Shown: one piece after another, positions 1 to 9,249 of the stretch
Numbering within the stretch: the stretch's first letter is position 1
Layout: each line of letters begins with the position of its first letter
Source: Gemmatimonadales bacterium
Lineage (GTDB): Bacteria; Gemmatimonadota; Gemmatimonadetes; Gemmatimonadales; GWC2-71-9
Length of the DNA: 33,073 nt
Direction: 5' to 3'
NCBI GenBank assembly: GCA_013694695.1
Contig: JACDBX010000074.1
Span: 1 to 33,073 of the forward strand
Made by a program: the position numbers and the translations under genes
The notes under the pieces: generated by a model
The model's database searches: none
What the model saw: the letters and a program-made list of their open reading frames with translations, nothing else
What the model was told of the DNA's origin: nothing

Positions 1-96
1 CCGCCGCTCAAACAGTCTAGCCTCCTCTGGTGGACCCTCCGCCTCTCGCCGCCTGGCTGAGCTTGGTAGGTGGGCTATTGCTTTCGGCTGATCGCT

Positions 97-337
97 GTTA
101 GTTGTAAGTCGTAAGCATTAGCTGTAAACGGCATGGCGGCGAGGTTCGGGGGGTTCGCCAGAGGAGGCTCGGACCATAACGGTGCCGAATGGGCGGGCTT
201 CCGAGCCGACGGGTGACGAATCCCACGACCGAGGCGCGTGAAGGAAGGTCGCTGGCTATGGCCGGCGAGCCGGCAAAGTTGGCCCGCCAGACGACGGACG
301 CAGCTAACGACCAACGACCAACGAACCTATAGCCTAC
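97..337. repeat. Two blocks of degenerate ~7-bp tandem repeats in opposite orientation (97-130 and 303-337) flanking a non-coding segment
   Basis: Block 1: GTTAGTT GTAAGTC GTAAGCA TTAGCT GTAAACG on +. Block 2 read on -: GTAGGCT ATAGGTT CGTTGGTCGTTGGTCGTTAG. Block 2 overlaps the TAG stop of cutC. Confidence 0.6.
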
Positions 338-984
338 GGCCTTTCAATCGCGGCCAACACCCGCCTGAGCCGATTGGGGCCGGTCGCCCGCAGGTGAATC
401 TCCTCCACCCCAGTGGCGGCGACCAGCCGAGCCACATGGCCGCCCCGAATCCCGCCCCCGGCCACGATCGTGATCCCATCGCCCGCTGCCTGGCGCAACT
501 CCTTGAGGACCTTCCGGCCCTTCCACGCAGTCACGTGTTGGCCGGCGGTGAGGATCCTGGCGACACCGAGCGCCTTGAGTTCCTCGATCGCCGCAAACGG
601 ATCATCAACCTCGTCGAAGGCGCGGTGAAATGTTACGGGAATGTCTTTGGCCGCATCCATGAGGATCGTCATGGCCAAAGAATCGACCTGTCCCTCGCTG
701 GTGAGCGCGCCGGTCACGATTCCGTGGGCGCCCAGCCACCGGAAATGCTTGACCTCCCGGCGCATGAGCTCCACCTCATCCGCGGTATAAGTGAACGGTC
801 CCTCATTTGGGCGGACCATCGCGAACACCGGGATCGCAACCCGTTCCAGGACCATCGACACCAGCCCATGACTCGGTGTCATCCCGTCGGCGTCCAAGTT
901 GGCGCACACCTCAAGGCGGTGGGCGCCGCACTGCTCGGCGGCCACCGCTGTCGGCAATGAGTCGACGCAGGCCTCGATGATCAT
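334..984 (-). CDS. cutC: CutC family TIM-barrel protein (annotated as copper homeostasis)
   Basis: MIIEACVDSLPTAVAAEQCGAHRLEVCANLDADGMTPSHG and IVAGGGIRGGHVARL match the CutC family; start chosen at internal ATG 984, 7 bp downstream of the Gfo/Idh stop. Confidence 0.93.
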   Translation of the reverse strand: MIIEACVDSLPTAVAAEQCGAHRLEVCANLDADGMTPSHGLVSMVLERVAIPVFAMVRPNEGPFTYTADEVELMRREVKHFRWLGAHGIVTGALTSEGQVDSLAMTILMDAAKDIPVTFHRAFDEVDDPFAAIEELKALGVARILTAGQHVTAWKGRKVLKELRQAAGDGITIVAGGGIRGGHVARLVAATGVEEIHLRATGPNRLRRVLAAIERP

Positions 985-991
985 CGGGTCT

Positions 992-2320
992 TCACAGCGA
1001 CCAGCCGCTCCGGTAGTCGGGATCGATCCACTCCTTCGGCAGGTCGGTCTTGACGACCCCCTCCGGGGTAAGCTCGACGATCTTGCCCGATCGCACCGCG
1101 AGGCAGCCGTACAGCACCATCTCGGTGAGCGGACCCGAATGCTCCACGAACGACGAGTTGGGGCGCGGTCCCTTCCCGGTGATGGCATTCACGAGTTCGT
1201 CGTACACACCGGGTGAGCGCTGGTAGGTGACCTTCGGTGGTGACTTCTTGAACTGTGCGTCCTTCTTGGCGTCGAGCACCCGCAGCCCATCGCCGTACGC
1301 ATCGGCGATCATCGCCCCCTCGGTGCCGACCCACATCTGTCCACCGACCTCGCCCACCGGCCATTCGTCGTACTCGCCCAGCTCCGACGGCTTCTGCGGC
1401 CACAGCGATCCATCGCGCCACACGACCTTGACCGCCGGTCGCTCGCCGCGCGCCGGGAACTGGTACTCGACACGCGACGACTTCGGCGCCGTCTCCTCGT
1501 AGAGCGTGGTGCTCTCGGGGATGATTCGCGTGGGGTAGCGGAGGTCGAACGCCCAGAATGCGGCGTCCATGGCGTGGCAGGCAATGTCACCGAGTGCACC
1601 GGTTCCATAGTCCCACCAGCCGCGCCAGCGGAACGGCGCATAGGCCGGATTGTATGGTCGCACCGCCGCTGGGCCCTGCCAGAGGTTCCAGTCGAACGCC
1701 GGATGTGGGTTGTGCGCATCGGTGGGACGGTCGATCCCTTGCGGCCAGATCGGGCGGTTGGTCCAGTAGTGGATCTCGCGGATCTCGCCAATCGCACCTG
1801 CGTCGTAGTACTCGCGGATCAGCCGCGTTCCGGCGCCGGCGTGTCCCTGGTTGCCCATCTGCGTTGCCACGCCCCGCTTCCCCGCCTCGGCCATCAGCGT
1901 GCGCACCTCACCGAGGGTGCGAGTGAGCGGCTTCTGTGTGAACACCGGCTTGTTCATCCTGAGCGCCGCCATGGTGGCGGCGGCATGGACGTGATCGGGC
2001 GTCGAGATGGTGATCACGTCGAGCTCGCTTCCCATCGTGTCGAGCATCTCGCGATAGTCCTTGAAGCGTTTCGCATCAGGGTAGCGCCCGAACGACTTCC
2101 GGCCCTGGCGCCAGTCGACGTCGCACAGCGCCGCGACCGACACGCCCGCCTTGACCATGCCGGTTATGTCGGACTCACCCTTGCCACCGATCCCGATGGA
2201 GCCCATCCGCAGCATGTCACTTGGTGCGGTGTAGCCGCGGCCGAGGACGTGGCGCGGGACGATATGAAATGCCGCGCCGACTGCAGCGGCGGACTTCACG
2301 AAGGTACGACGGTCAGCCAT
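992..2320 (-). CDS. Gfo/Idh/MocA family oxidoreductase with twin-arginine signal
   Basis: MADRRTFVKSAAAVGAA TAT-like signal; DVITISTPDHVHAAATMAALRMNKPVFTQKPLT Gfo/Idh core with conserved QKP lysine. Confidence 0.93.
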   Translation of the reverse strand: MADRRTFVKSAAAVGAAFHIVPRHVLGRGYTAPSDMLRMGSIGIGGKGESDITGMVKAGVSVAALCDVDWRQGRKSFGRYPDAKRFKDYREMLDTMGSELDVITISTPDHVHAAATMAALRMNKPVFTQKPLTRTLGEVRTLMAEAGKRGVATQMGNQGHAGAGTRLIREYYDAGAIGEIREIHYWTNRPIWPQGIDRPTDAHNPHPAFDWNLWQGPAAVRPYNPAYAPFRWRGWWDYGTGALGDIACHAMDAAFWAFDLRYPTRIIPESTTLYEETAPKSSRVEYQFPARGERPAVKVVWRDGSLWPQKPSELGEYDEWPVGEVGGQMWVGTEGAMIADAYGDGLRVLDAKKDAQFKKSPPKVTYQRSPGVYDELVNAITGKGPRPNSSFVEHSGPLTEMVLYGCLAVRSGKIVELTPEGVVKTDLPKEWIDPDYRSGWSL

Positions 2321-2362
2321 GAGTCAGGCCCCGGGGTTGGTGTTGGCGAGGATAGCGTTGGG

Positions 2363-3568
2363 TCACGCGTTGGCCGTGGCGTTGGCCGGTACTCGACTTG
2401 GCCGGAATGCCACGGCGAAGAGGACGAAGATCACCAGTGCGCCGATCGCGGGCACGCGCCAGATCGCCGCCCAGTCATGGGTGGTGTCGGTGATCCGGTA
2501 CGCATCGACGATCCGCCCCGAGAGCCATGCGCCCACGAAGTTGCCAAGTCCGAGTGTCACCAGCGCAATGAATCCCTGGGCGGCGGCGCGAATCTTCGGG
2601 CCGGCCTGCTGGTCGACGTAGATCTGCCCGCTCACGAAGAAGAAGTCGTAGCAGATGCCGTGCAGCAACAGCCCGCCGTAGAGCATCCACATCCGCGAAT
2701 CGGCATTGCCCATGCTGAAGAGGAAGTAGCGCGCGGACCACGCCAGCATTGCGACGAGCAGGATCGTCTTGATCCCATGCTTCCTGAGCAGTACGCCGAT
2801 GAACAGCATGAAGAAGACTTCGCTCATCTGGCCGATCGTCATCTTGCCGGCGGCGCTCGCGACGCCGATCTCGTTGAGGAACGGGTTGGCGAAGGCGTAG
2901 TAGAACTGGAGCGGGATGCAGAGCAGGAACGAGCCGATCACGAAGATGGTGAACGACCGATCCTTGAGCAGCGCCAAAGCATCCAATCCAAGCACGTCAC
3001 GCGCAGTCAGGGTTCGACCCCGGCTCGGCGGCGGCGTGTGCGGAAGCACGAAGGCGAAGAGGCCGAGCGCCGCCGACACGCCGGCGGCAATGAGGAGCGG
3101 TGTCGCGGTGGCGTCGACGGCGAGCTTGCCAAGGAGGAGACCCACGGCGATCCACCCGATCGTTCCGAGGACGCGCACCCCGCCGAATTCGCCAGCTGGG
3201 TCCCTGAGATGGCTCATTGAGATGCTGTTGGTGAGCGCGAGTGTCGGCATGTAGCAGAGCGAGTAGGCGAGCATCCCGATGAACATCGTGTCGAACGTCG
3301 TGAGGGTCGACACATAGAAGAGCAGGGCGGCGCCCACGAGGTGCAGCAGGGCGAGGATCTTCTCGGTGGCGAAGATCCGGTCGGCCACCATGCCGACGAA
3401 GAACGGCGAGATGATCGCAGCGATCGCCGTGGTGCTGTAGATCAGACCGATCTGGGTGCCCTCGAACTGCAGCGTCTGCCCGAGGTAGGTGCCGAGTGTG
3501 ACTGCCCAGCTCCCCCAGATGGCGTACTGCAGGAACATCATGATCTGGAGCCGCAGGCGGGTACTCAC
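2363..3568 (-). CDS. MFS transporter, nucleoside:H+ symporter (NupG/XapB)-like
   Basis: [51 protein letters not shown] typical of the NupG-like family, ~12 TM; GTG start at 3568 overlaps the DUF1080 TGA (GTGA). Confidence 0.88.
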   Translation of the reverse strand: MSTRLRLQIMMFLQYAIWGSWAVTLGTYLGQTLQFEGTQIGLIYSTTAIAAIISPFFVGMVADRIFATEKILALLHLVGAALLFYVSTLTTFDTMFIGMLAYSLCYMPTLALTNSISMSHLRDPAGEFGGVRVLGTIGWIAVGLLLGKLAVDATATPLLIAAGVSAALGLFAFVLPHTPPPSRGRTLTARDVLGLDALALLKDRSFTIFVIGSFLLCIPLQFYYAFANPFLNEIGVASAAGKMTIGQMSEVFFMLFIGVLLRKHGIKTILLVAMLAWSARYFLFSMGNADSRMWMLYGGLLLHGICYDFFFVSGQIYVDQQAGPKIRAAAQGFIALVTLGLGNFVGAWLSGRIVDAYRITDTTHDWAAIWRVPAIGALVIFVLFAVAFRPSRVPANATANA

Positions 3569-4299
3569 TTCAGCGGACGAATGTAGATGTTGCGGAACCA
3601 TACGCTGCCGTGATCGCCCTGGAGGCCGATGCGCCCGCGACGTGATTTCCCGTAGGTGGGCCACTGGTTGAACTTGCTTGCCGCGATCAGTGCCTTGAGT
3701 TCATCGGAATCAAAGTCGCCCTTGCCGGTGGGCACGCCATTGAGGAAGTGCTCCACCTTCGAGCCCTTCACGATGATTCGTACGGTGTTCCATTCACCAC
3801 CCGGGCGAGCTGCCGTGATCGGCGCCGGCGAGAGGCCGTAGAGAGCACCCGCGGCGGTGAGCGGCGAGAGTCCGTCGCGATGGCCGACGTTGTCGAGGAT
3901 CTGCATCTCCGGCGCGTTCTCGTAGATCTTCTCGGACGCCTCGTGCGCCCAGTAGAACACGCCGCTGTTGCCGTTGGGCGGCACCTTCCATTCCAGGGTG
4001 AGCTCGAACGAATCGAACTGCCGATCGGTGACGAGGTCGCCGGCGCCGGGGCCTGTGGTGGTGAGCTCGCCATCCACGACCTGCCAGCCCGTGGCGGAGC
4101 TCATGCGGTAGGTGTGCCACCCGGCGGTGGAGCTGCCATCGAACAGCAGTTGCCAGCCGTTGCGGCGTTCGTCCTGCGTGAGTGCGTTGTGCATCGGAGT
4201 CGTCGGGGTGTCGGCGCGCCTGGAATTCGAGGCACACGCCGCCATGATGATGGCGGCGGCGCTCGTCGCGGCGACGCGGGTGAACGCGCGTCGAGCCAT
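3565..4299 (-). CDS. DUF1080 (3-keto-disaccharide hydrolase-type) lipoprotein
   Basis: Lipobox-like [26 protein letters not shown]...[13 protein letters not shown]...[22 protein letters not shown] is diagnostic of DUF1080. Confidence 0.93.
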   Translation of the reverse strand: MARRAFTRVAATSAAAIIMAACASNSRRADTPTTPMHNALTQDERRNGWQLLFDGSSTAGWHTYRMSSATGWQVVDGELTTTGPGAGDLVTDRQFDSFELTLEWKVPPNGNSGVFYWAHEASEKIYENAPEMQILDNVGHRDGLSPLTAAGALYGLSPAPITAARPGGEWNTVRIIVKGSKVEHFLNGVPTGKGDFDSDELKALIAASKFNQWPTYGKSRRGRIGLQGDHGSVWFRNIYIRPLK

Positions 4300-4307
4300 G
4301 CTGGATT

Positions 4308-4357
4308 GCCTCGGTGAGTTGTCGGGGTGGTGACCCCCAACGTTACCGCACCGAGGC
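4308..4357. promoter_or_regulatory. Nested inverted repeat in the 5' region of the DUF1080 operon
   Basis: GCCTCGGTG (4308-4316)/CACCGAGGC (4349-4357) perfect 9-bp arms enclosing GGGGT GGTG ACCCC (4324-4337). Confidence 0.5.
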
Positions 4358-4371
4358 GATGCGGGAAAGTG

Positions 4372-6360
4372 TCAGCGTGCCAGCAGAACCTTCACCGCCT
4401 CCACGCCCACGGGCCGGAGCAGCCCGAAGGTCTTCCCGTCGGTCGCGGCGATCACCGAATCGGCCCGCAACCGCCACGCCGCCGTTGGGAGGGTGCCCCG
4501 GATCCGGTACTGCAGCGCCTCGGTGCCGACGCCGGCGAGTCGCCCGCTGGCGGTGGCCAGCAGGATGCCATCGCGGGCCAGTGGGACGCGGGGTTCCATC
4601 TCGAGCAGAATCTGCCTGAATCCGGCCATCCGCGTGAAGTCTTCCCGCAACAGACGCGCTGCGGCGGTGTCGCCCGCCACGGCACGTTCGGCCCGGTCTC
4701 GCATTCGCCAATCGGTCCACGGGTCGGGCCACGCCGCATCGGCCAGCCGAGTGAGCGGTGAGAGCTGCGTGGTCCCGCGTCCGCCGAACCCGCGCGGCCG
4801 TGCGTACGCCAGGAACTGTTCGAGTCGCTCGGCGTCCTGCCCGCCCGCGATACGCCGGACCATCGCGGGGGTGTGTGATTCGTGACGCGGCCCCACTTCC
4901 TCGATCCGTCGCGACACCACCACCAGCCGGCGGTACATGTCGGGGACGTCACGCACCTCGGCGGGTGACCAGAAGCGTTCGGCCACCGCAGCAAGCCGCG
5001 GCCAGAGTCGTGATTCCACGGTTTCGGCCGTCACATACTCAGCCCACATGCACGCTTCACCGCCGAGCACCAGCGCCTGTTGCGCCGGCGTGAGCCCCGG
5101 GGGGAGCACGTCGGCGAGGTACATCTCGCGTGATGTCTTGATGTGGTCGAGGTACCAGGGGGCGGAGAGCAGCGCATGACGGCCCTGCTTCACCGCCTCG
5201 GTCAGGCCGTTCATCCCACGCCACGACTGGATCACCGCGCCGGCCGGGAGATCGGCCTGCAGGATCTCGTCCCACCCGACCGGCTGCTTGCCGTGGCGCT
5301 CGAGGATCGCGAAGAGCCGGCGGTTGAAATGGGTCTGCAGCGCATGCACGTCGGCCACGTTGTTCTGCGTCATCCACTGCTGGATCGTCGGGCTGGTCTT
5401 CCACTGCGTCGGCTCGACTTCGTCGCCGCCGATGTGCCAGGAGCGATCGGGAAAGAGGGTCACCATCTCGGCGATGAATCGCTCGAGGAAGGCGTAGGTC
5501 GTTTCGCGGGTCGGGTCCATCGTTGGGCGGAAGACGCCCCAGCGGCGCTCTATGCTGTAGGGTCCGGGTGCGCTCGCGAGCTCGGGATGGCCCACGAACC
5601 ACGCGGTGGTGTGGCCCGGCATGTCGAATTCGGGGACCACGCGAATTCCGCGGTCGGCCGCGTATGCGACCACGTCGCGGATCTGCTGCTGGGTGTAGTA
5701 CGAACCATCGGAGCCGAGTTCGTGGAGCTTCGGGAAGGCGGTGCTCTCGACGCGGAAGCCCTGGTCCTCGGAAAGGTGCCAATGCAGGACATTGAGCTTG
5801 ACCACGCTCATCCCATCGAGAGTCCGCTTGATCACGTCGACCGGCATGAAGTGCCGTGACGCATCGATCAGGACACCGCGCCACCGGAAGCGGGGAGCGT
5901 CGGCAATCGTCGCGGCCTGCAGGTAGTTGCCGCTTTTGTCGGCGGCCTGGAGCTGGAGCAGGGTCTCGAGCCCGCGCATCGCGCCCACCACGGTTGCTGC
6001 TTCAATGGTTGCGCGCGCCGGCGTCACCCCGAGCCGGTACGATTCGTCCTCGTCGAGATCGGGCACCGCGTGTCCCGCTGATCGAACGTCGAGAACCAGG
6101 GTGGCGTTGTCGCTTCCGATCACGTGGGACATCGGCTGCGCGGTCCGCGCCTCCAGCCGCGTGATGGCCCGGTTCACCGCGCGTTCGAGCCGCGCGTCGC
6201 GGTGGCCACGGATCGCCACGGTGAAGGTGGAGTCAAGGCGGAGGCCGCCCGACGCCACGGTGATCGACCGGGGAACCGGCATCACGGTGTGTGCGGCGTC
6301 CTGCGCGGCGAGGCCGGGCAGCGCGAGGAGGGCGAGGGCGATCGGGATCAGGGGTCGCAT
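4372..6360 (-). CDS. Beta-N-acetylhexosaminidase, GH20
   Basis: Signal peptide; FRWRGVLIDASRHFMPVDVIKRTLDGM, LHWHLSEDQGFR, WHIGGDEVEPTQW (catalytic D-E pair). Confidence 0.95.
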   Translation of the reverse strand: MRPLIPIALALLALPGLAAQDAAHTVMPVPRSITVASGGLRLDSTFTVAIRGHRDARLERAVNRAITRLEARTAQPMSHVIGSDNATLVLDVRSAGHAVPDLDEDESYRLGVTPARATIEAATVVGAMRGLETLLQLQAADKSGNYLQAATIADAPRFRWRGVLIDASRHFMPVDVIKRTLDGMSVVKLNVLHWHLSEDQGFRVESTAFPKLHELGSDGSYYTQQQIRDVVAYAADRGIRVVPEFDMPGHTTAWFVGHPELASAPGPYSIERRWGVFRPTMDPTRETTYAFLERFIAEMVTLFPDRSWHIGGDEVEPTQWKTSPTIQQWMTQNNVADVHALQTHFNRRLFAILERHGKQPVGWDEILQADLPAGAVIQSWRGMNGLTEAVKQGRHALLSAPWYLDHIKTSREMYLADVLPPGLTPAQQALVLGGEACMWAEYVTAETVESRLWPRLAAVAERFWSPAEVRDVPDMYRRLVVVSRRIEEVGPRHESHTPAMVRRIAGGQDAERLEQFLAYARPRGFGGRGTTQLSPLTRLADAAWPDPWTDWRMRDRAERAVAGDTAAARLLREDFTRMAGFRQILLEMEPRVPLARDGILLATASGRLAGVGTEALQYRIRGTLPTAAWRLRADSVIAATDGKTFGLLRPVGVEAVKVLLAR

Positions 6361-6374
6361 GGCAGGTCCGCGGT

Positions 6375-6409
6375 GGGGTACCCCTCAAGATGGGTCAACG
6401 GAGTTGACC
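6375..6409. promoter_or_regulatory. Palindromes in the divergent GH20 / GT39-like intergenic region
   Basis: GGGGTACCCC (6375-6384) and GGTCAAC-GGA-GTTGACC (6393-6409), both perfect; the latter supplies TTGACC on both strands. Confidence 0.5.
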
Positions 6410-6441
6410 GAGCGAGTGGAGATCCCCGAGATTCACGTCGA

Positions 6442-7986
6442 ATGGCCACACCGATTCCCATACCGACTGCCAACGCCGTCGATCGTCGCCTCTGGATCCT
6501 CGCGGTGATCGTCGTGGCGTTGCATGTGATCGTCAACGTGATCACGCCGTACGGCATTCATCGTGACGAGTTCCTCTACGCCGCGATGGGCCGCCACCTG
6601 TCGCTGTTCCGGATGGATTTCCCACCGCTGATCGCGATCATCGCCGAGGCTGAACGCGCGGTGTTCGGCGACACCATCTGGGGACTCCGAATGGTCCCGG
6701 CCGTGGCGCACGGGGCACTCGTGTTACTGACCGCGCGCATCGCCGCCGAGCTGGGCGGCCAGCATCGGGCGCAGTGGCTGGCTGCGCTCACCGTGACCCT
6801 CACGCCACTGATGATGCGCGCGGGTTCGCTGTTCCAGCCCGTCATCCTCGATCAGGTTGCCTGGACTGTCGGATTCCTCGCGCTCGTGATGATTGCACGC
6901 GACAACCGGCCCCGATGGTGGATCGTCCTGGGCCTTGCGGGTGGCTTCGGCCTCCTCGCGAAGTTCTCGATCGCGTTCTTCGCAGTGGGCGCCGCCGTCG
7001 GGATCATCTTCTCGCCCCGTCGGGCTGCACTGCTGACGCCGTGGCCGTGGGTCGCGGCACTGATCGGGCTCGTCATCGGAGCGCCGTCGATTGTCGGCCA
7101 GGTCGTGCTCGGCTGGCCGGTGACGATACAGATGCAGGATCTGCAGGCCTCGCAACTCGCCGTGGTGACACCCGGCGCGTTCCTCACCGAGCAACTGCTC
7201 TACGGTCCGATCGCCTGGCTTGGCGTGCTCGGCCTCGGCGCCCTCGTCCTGACCCGCGCCCTGCGCTGGGCAAGGCTGGTCGCCATCTCGGCCGTGGCGA
7301 TCACCGCGCTCCTCATCATCCTGCACGGCAAGGCATATTATCTGGGCCCGATCTGGCCGGCACTCGCTGCCGCCGGTGCGGTCTGGCTCTGCTCCGTGAC
7401 GCACACCCGGTTTCGCGCCATCGTCCCGGCGTTCGCTCTCATCGCGATCTTGTTTGGCATCCTGATCGCGATTCCGATGGGGTTGCCGATTCTGCCGAAG
7501 GAACAGATGGCGGCGTACGCAGCACGACTCGGCTTATCATCGGCGGTCACGACCAACCGCGGGGAAGTTGCCGAACTGCCGCAGGACTTCGCCGACATGC
7601 TCGGATGGGAGGAGTTTGTGCGCGGGGTCGCCGAGGTCTGGAACGAGTTGCCGGAATCGGAGCGCGCCACGGCGGTGCTCGCAGCAGGCAACTACGGGCG
7701 CGCCGGGGCGATCGACTGGTATGGCCCGCGTTATGGCCTCCCTCCAGCGATCTGCGGCTGCGGGTCGTACTGGTTCTGGGGCCCGGGCGATCGGCGTGGC
7801 GACGTGATGGTGATCGCTGGGGGGACTCAAGACGAACTGCGAACGTTCATGACAAGCGTGACGCTGGGGCGTACGATGACGGATCGATGGCGGGTCGGTG
7901 AGGAACAATCGGTCCCGATCTGGATCGGGCGCGGACCAAAGGTCCCGCTGGCCACCCTCTGGGAATCGCTCCGGGGACGCAACTGA
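6442..7986 (+). CDS. Glycosyltransferase family 39-like (ArnT/PMT-type) integral membrane protein
   Basis: ITPYGIHRDEFLYAAMGRHLSLFRMDFPPLIAIIAEAERAVFG...LRMVPAVAHGALVLL; many TM segments; ATG 6442 in the frame of the longer ORF. Confidence 0.85.
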   Translation: MATPIPIPTANAVDRRLWILAVIVVALHVIVNVITPYGIHRDEFLYAAMGRHLSLFRMDFPPLIAIIAEAERAVFGDTIWGLRMVPAVAHGALVLLTARIAAELGGQHRAQWLAALTVTLTPLMMRAGSLFQPVILDQVAWTVGFLALVMIARDNRPRWWIVLGLAGGFGLLAKFSIAFFAVGAAVGIIFSPRRAALLTPWPWVAALIGLVIGAPSIVGQVVLGWPVTIQMQDLQASQLAVVTPGAFLTEQLLYGPIAWLGVLGLGALVLTRALRWARLVAISAVAITALLIILHGKAYYLGPIWPALAAAGAVWLCSVTHTRFRAIVPAFALIAILFGILIAIPMGLPILPKEQMAAYAARLGLSSAVTTNRGEVAELPQDFADMLGWEEFVRGVAEVWNELPESERATAVLAAGNYGRAGAIDWYGPRYGLPPAICGCGSYWFWGPGDRRGDVMVIAGGTQDELRTFMTSVTLGRTMTDRWRVGEEQSVPIWIGRGPKVPLATLWESLRGRN

Positions 7987-8074
7987 CCGACCGAAATCGT
8001 CGCCCCGGGTTCGGGCTGCACCGCTGCGCTTCATGACACGTTCAACGGGTAGATGCCCTCAACTGGAGCTTCGC

Positions 8075-8455
8075 ATGCCGCGTCCCGTCCATTTCGAGAT
8101 CCACGCCAACGATCCTGACCGAGCGATCTCGTTCTACGAAGCGATGTTCGGTTGGACATTCACGAAGTGGGATGGGCCTTGGCCATACTGGATGGTCGAC
8201 ACCGGGTCGGGAATGGGGATCAATGGCGGTTTGCTACCCCGCCAGGGACCGCAACCGGTCGAGGGCCAGGCCGTCAACGCGTTCGTGATCACCGTCGATG
8301 TGGTGTCGTGCGACAAGGCGATGGAGGATGCCGTGGCAAACGGCGGGTCGCTGGCGCTCGAGAAGATGGAGATCCCGGGGGTGGGCTGGCTCGGCTACGT
8401 CAAGGATCCCGAGGGCAACATCCTCGGCGTGATGCAAGGCATCACCGAGGCGTGA
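8075..8455 (+). CDS. VOC family (glyoxalase-like) protein
   Basis: MPRPVHFEIHANDPDRAISFYEAMFGWTFTKWDGPWPYWMVDTG ... GWLGYVKDPEGNILGVMQ. Confidence 0.92.
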   Translation: MPRPVHFEIHANDPDRAISFYEAMFGWTFTKWDGPWPYWMVDTGSGMGINGGLLPRQGPQPVEGQAVNAFVITVDVVSCDKAMEDAVANGGSLALEKMEIPGVGWLGYVKDPEGNILGVMQGITEA

Positions 8456-9249
8456 TGCACGTCGTCTCGCTCCACCGCTATCCGATCAAGGGATGTCGTG
8501 GCCACGACCTGGCGGTAGCCACCCTTGATGCACTTGGGGTCGTGGGAGATCGCCGCATGCTGCTGATCGACGAAAACGACCGCTTCCTCAGCCAGCGCGA
8601 GGAGCCGCGACTCGCGACACTCGTGCCCGCCCTGAATGGCGATGCACTCGTGGTCCGAACGGAAGGGTCAACGTTCGAGCACGAGGCACCGGCAGAGGCA
8701 GATCGACGCGTCGTCACGATATTCGGCGATCGGGTGTCCGCGGCCGACCAGGGCAACGTTGCGGCGGCATGGTTCACCGGCGTCCTCGGCCGTCCGTGCC
8801 GACTGGTGGCGTTCGACGCCACGTCGCATCGCCTGGTCGATCCGGCATTCTCGCCGCGCGTGGACGCCGAGACCGCGTTCACCGACGGATATCCGGTGCT
8901 GGGAGTGCTGCAGGAATCGCTTGATGATCTCAACGGCCAGCTTGATGCCCCGATCCCGATGGCCCGCTTCCGCCCCAACGTGGTCCTGAGCGGTGCGCTG
9001 GCGTGGAGCGAGGATGCATGGCACTCGCTCGCGATGGGAACGGTGGTGTTCGATGCCGTGAAGCCGTGCGCGCGCTGCGTGGTGTCAAGCACCGACCAGG
9101 TCACGGGAGATCGTCATCCGCACCAGGAGCCGCTCCGAACCCTCACGCGGCTCCGGTTGCAGCGGCCATTCGGCGCGATCTTCGGGCAAAACCTGGTGTC
9201 GCGCAGCACCGGCACGATATCGGTGGGCGACACCGTGAGCTGCGAGTGA
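8455..9249 (+). CDS. MOSC domain-containing protein (N-terminal MOSC beta-barrel + MOSC)
   Basis: HVVSLHRYPIKGCRGHDLAVATLDALGVVGDRRMLLID...MARFRPNVVLSG...VKPCARCVVSSTDQVTG. Confidence 0.92.
   Translation: MHVVSLHRYPIKGCRGHDLAVATLDALGVVGDRRMLLIDENDRFLSQREEPRLATLVPALNGDALVVRTEGSTFEHEAPAEADRRVVTIFGDRVSAADQGNVAAAWFTGVLGRPCRLVAFDATSHRLVDPAFSPRVDAETAFTDGYPVLGVLQESLDDLNGQLDAPIPMARFRPNVVLSGALAWSEDAWHSLAMGTVVFDAVKPCARCVVSSTDQVTGDRHPHQEPLRTLTRLRLQRPFGAIFGQNLVSRSTGTISVGDTVSCE

Noticed and set aside
75-314. 79-aa - strand ORF between the window edge and cutC
   Set aside because: Overlaps repetitive non-coding sequence, low-complexity peptide, no domain.
97-337. Heptad arrays considered as CRISPR
   Set aside because: Units are only ~7 bp with no spacers; not CRISPR.
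1574-3220. 548-aa + strand ORF
   Set aside because: Antisense to well-supported Gfo/Idh and MFS genes; composition (Arg/His/Asp-rich, no domain) is typical of shadow ORFs in high-GC DNA.
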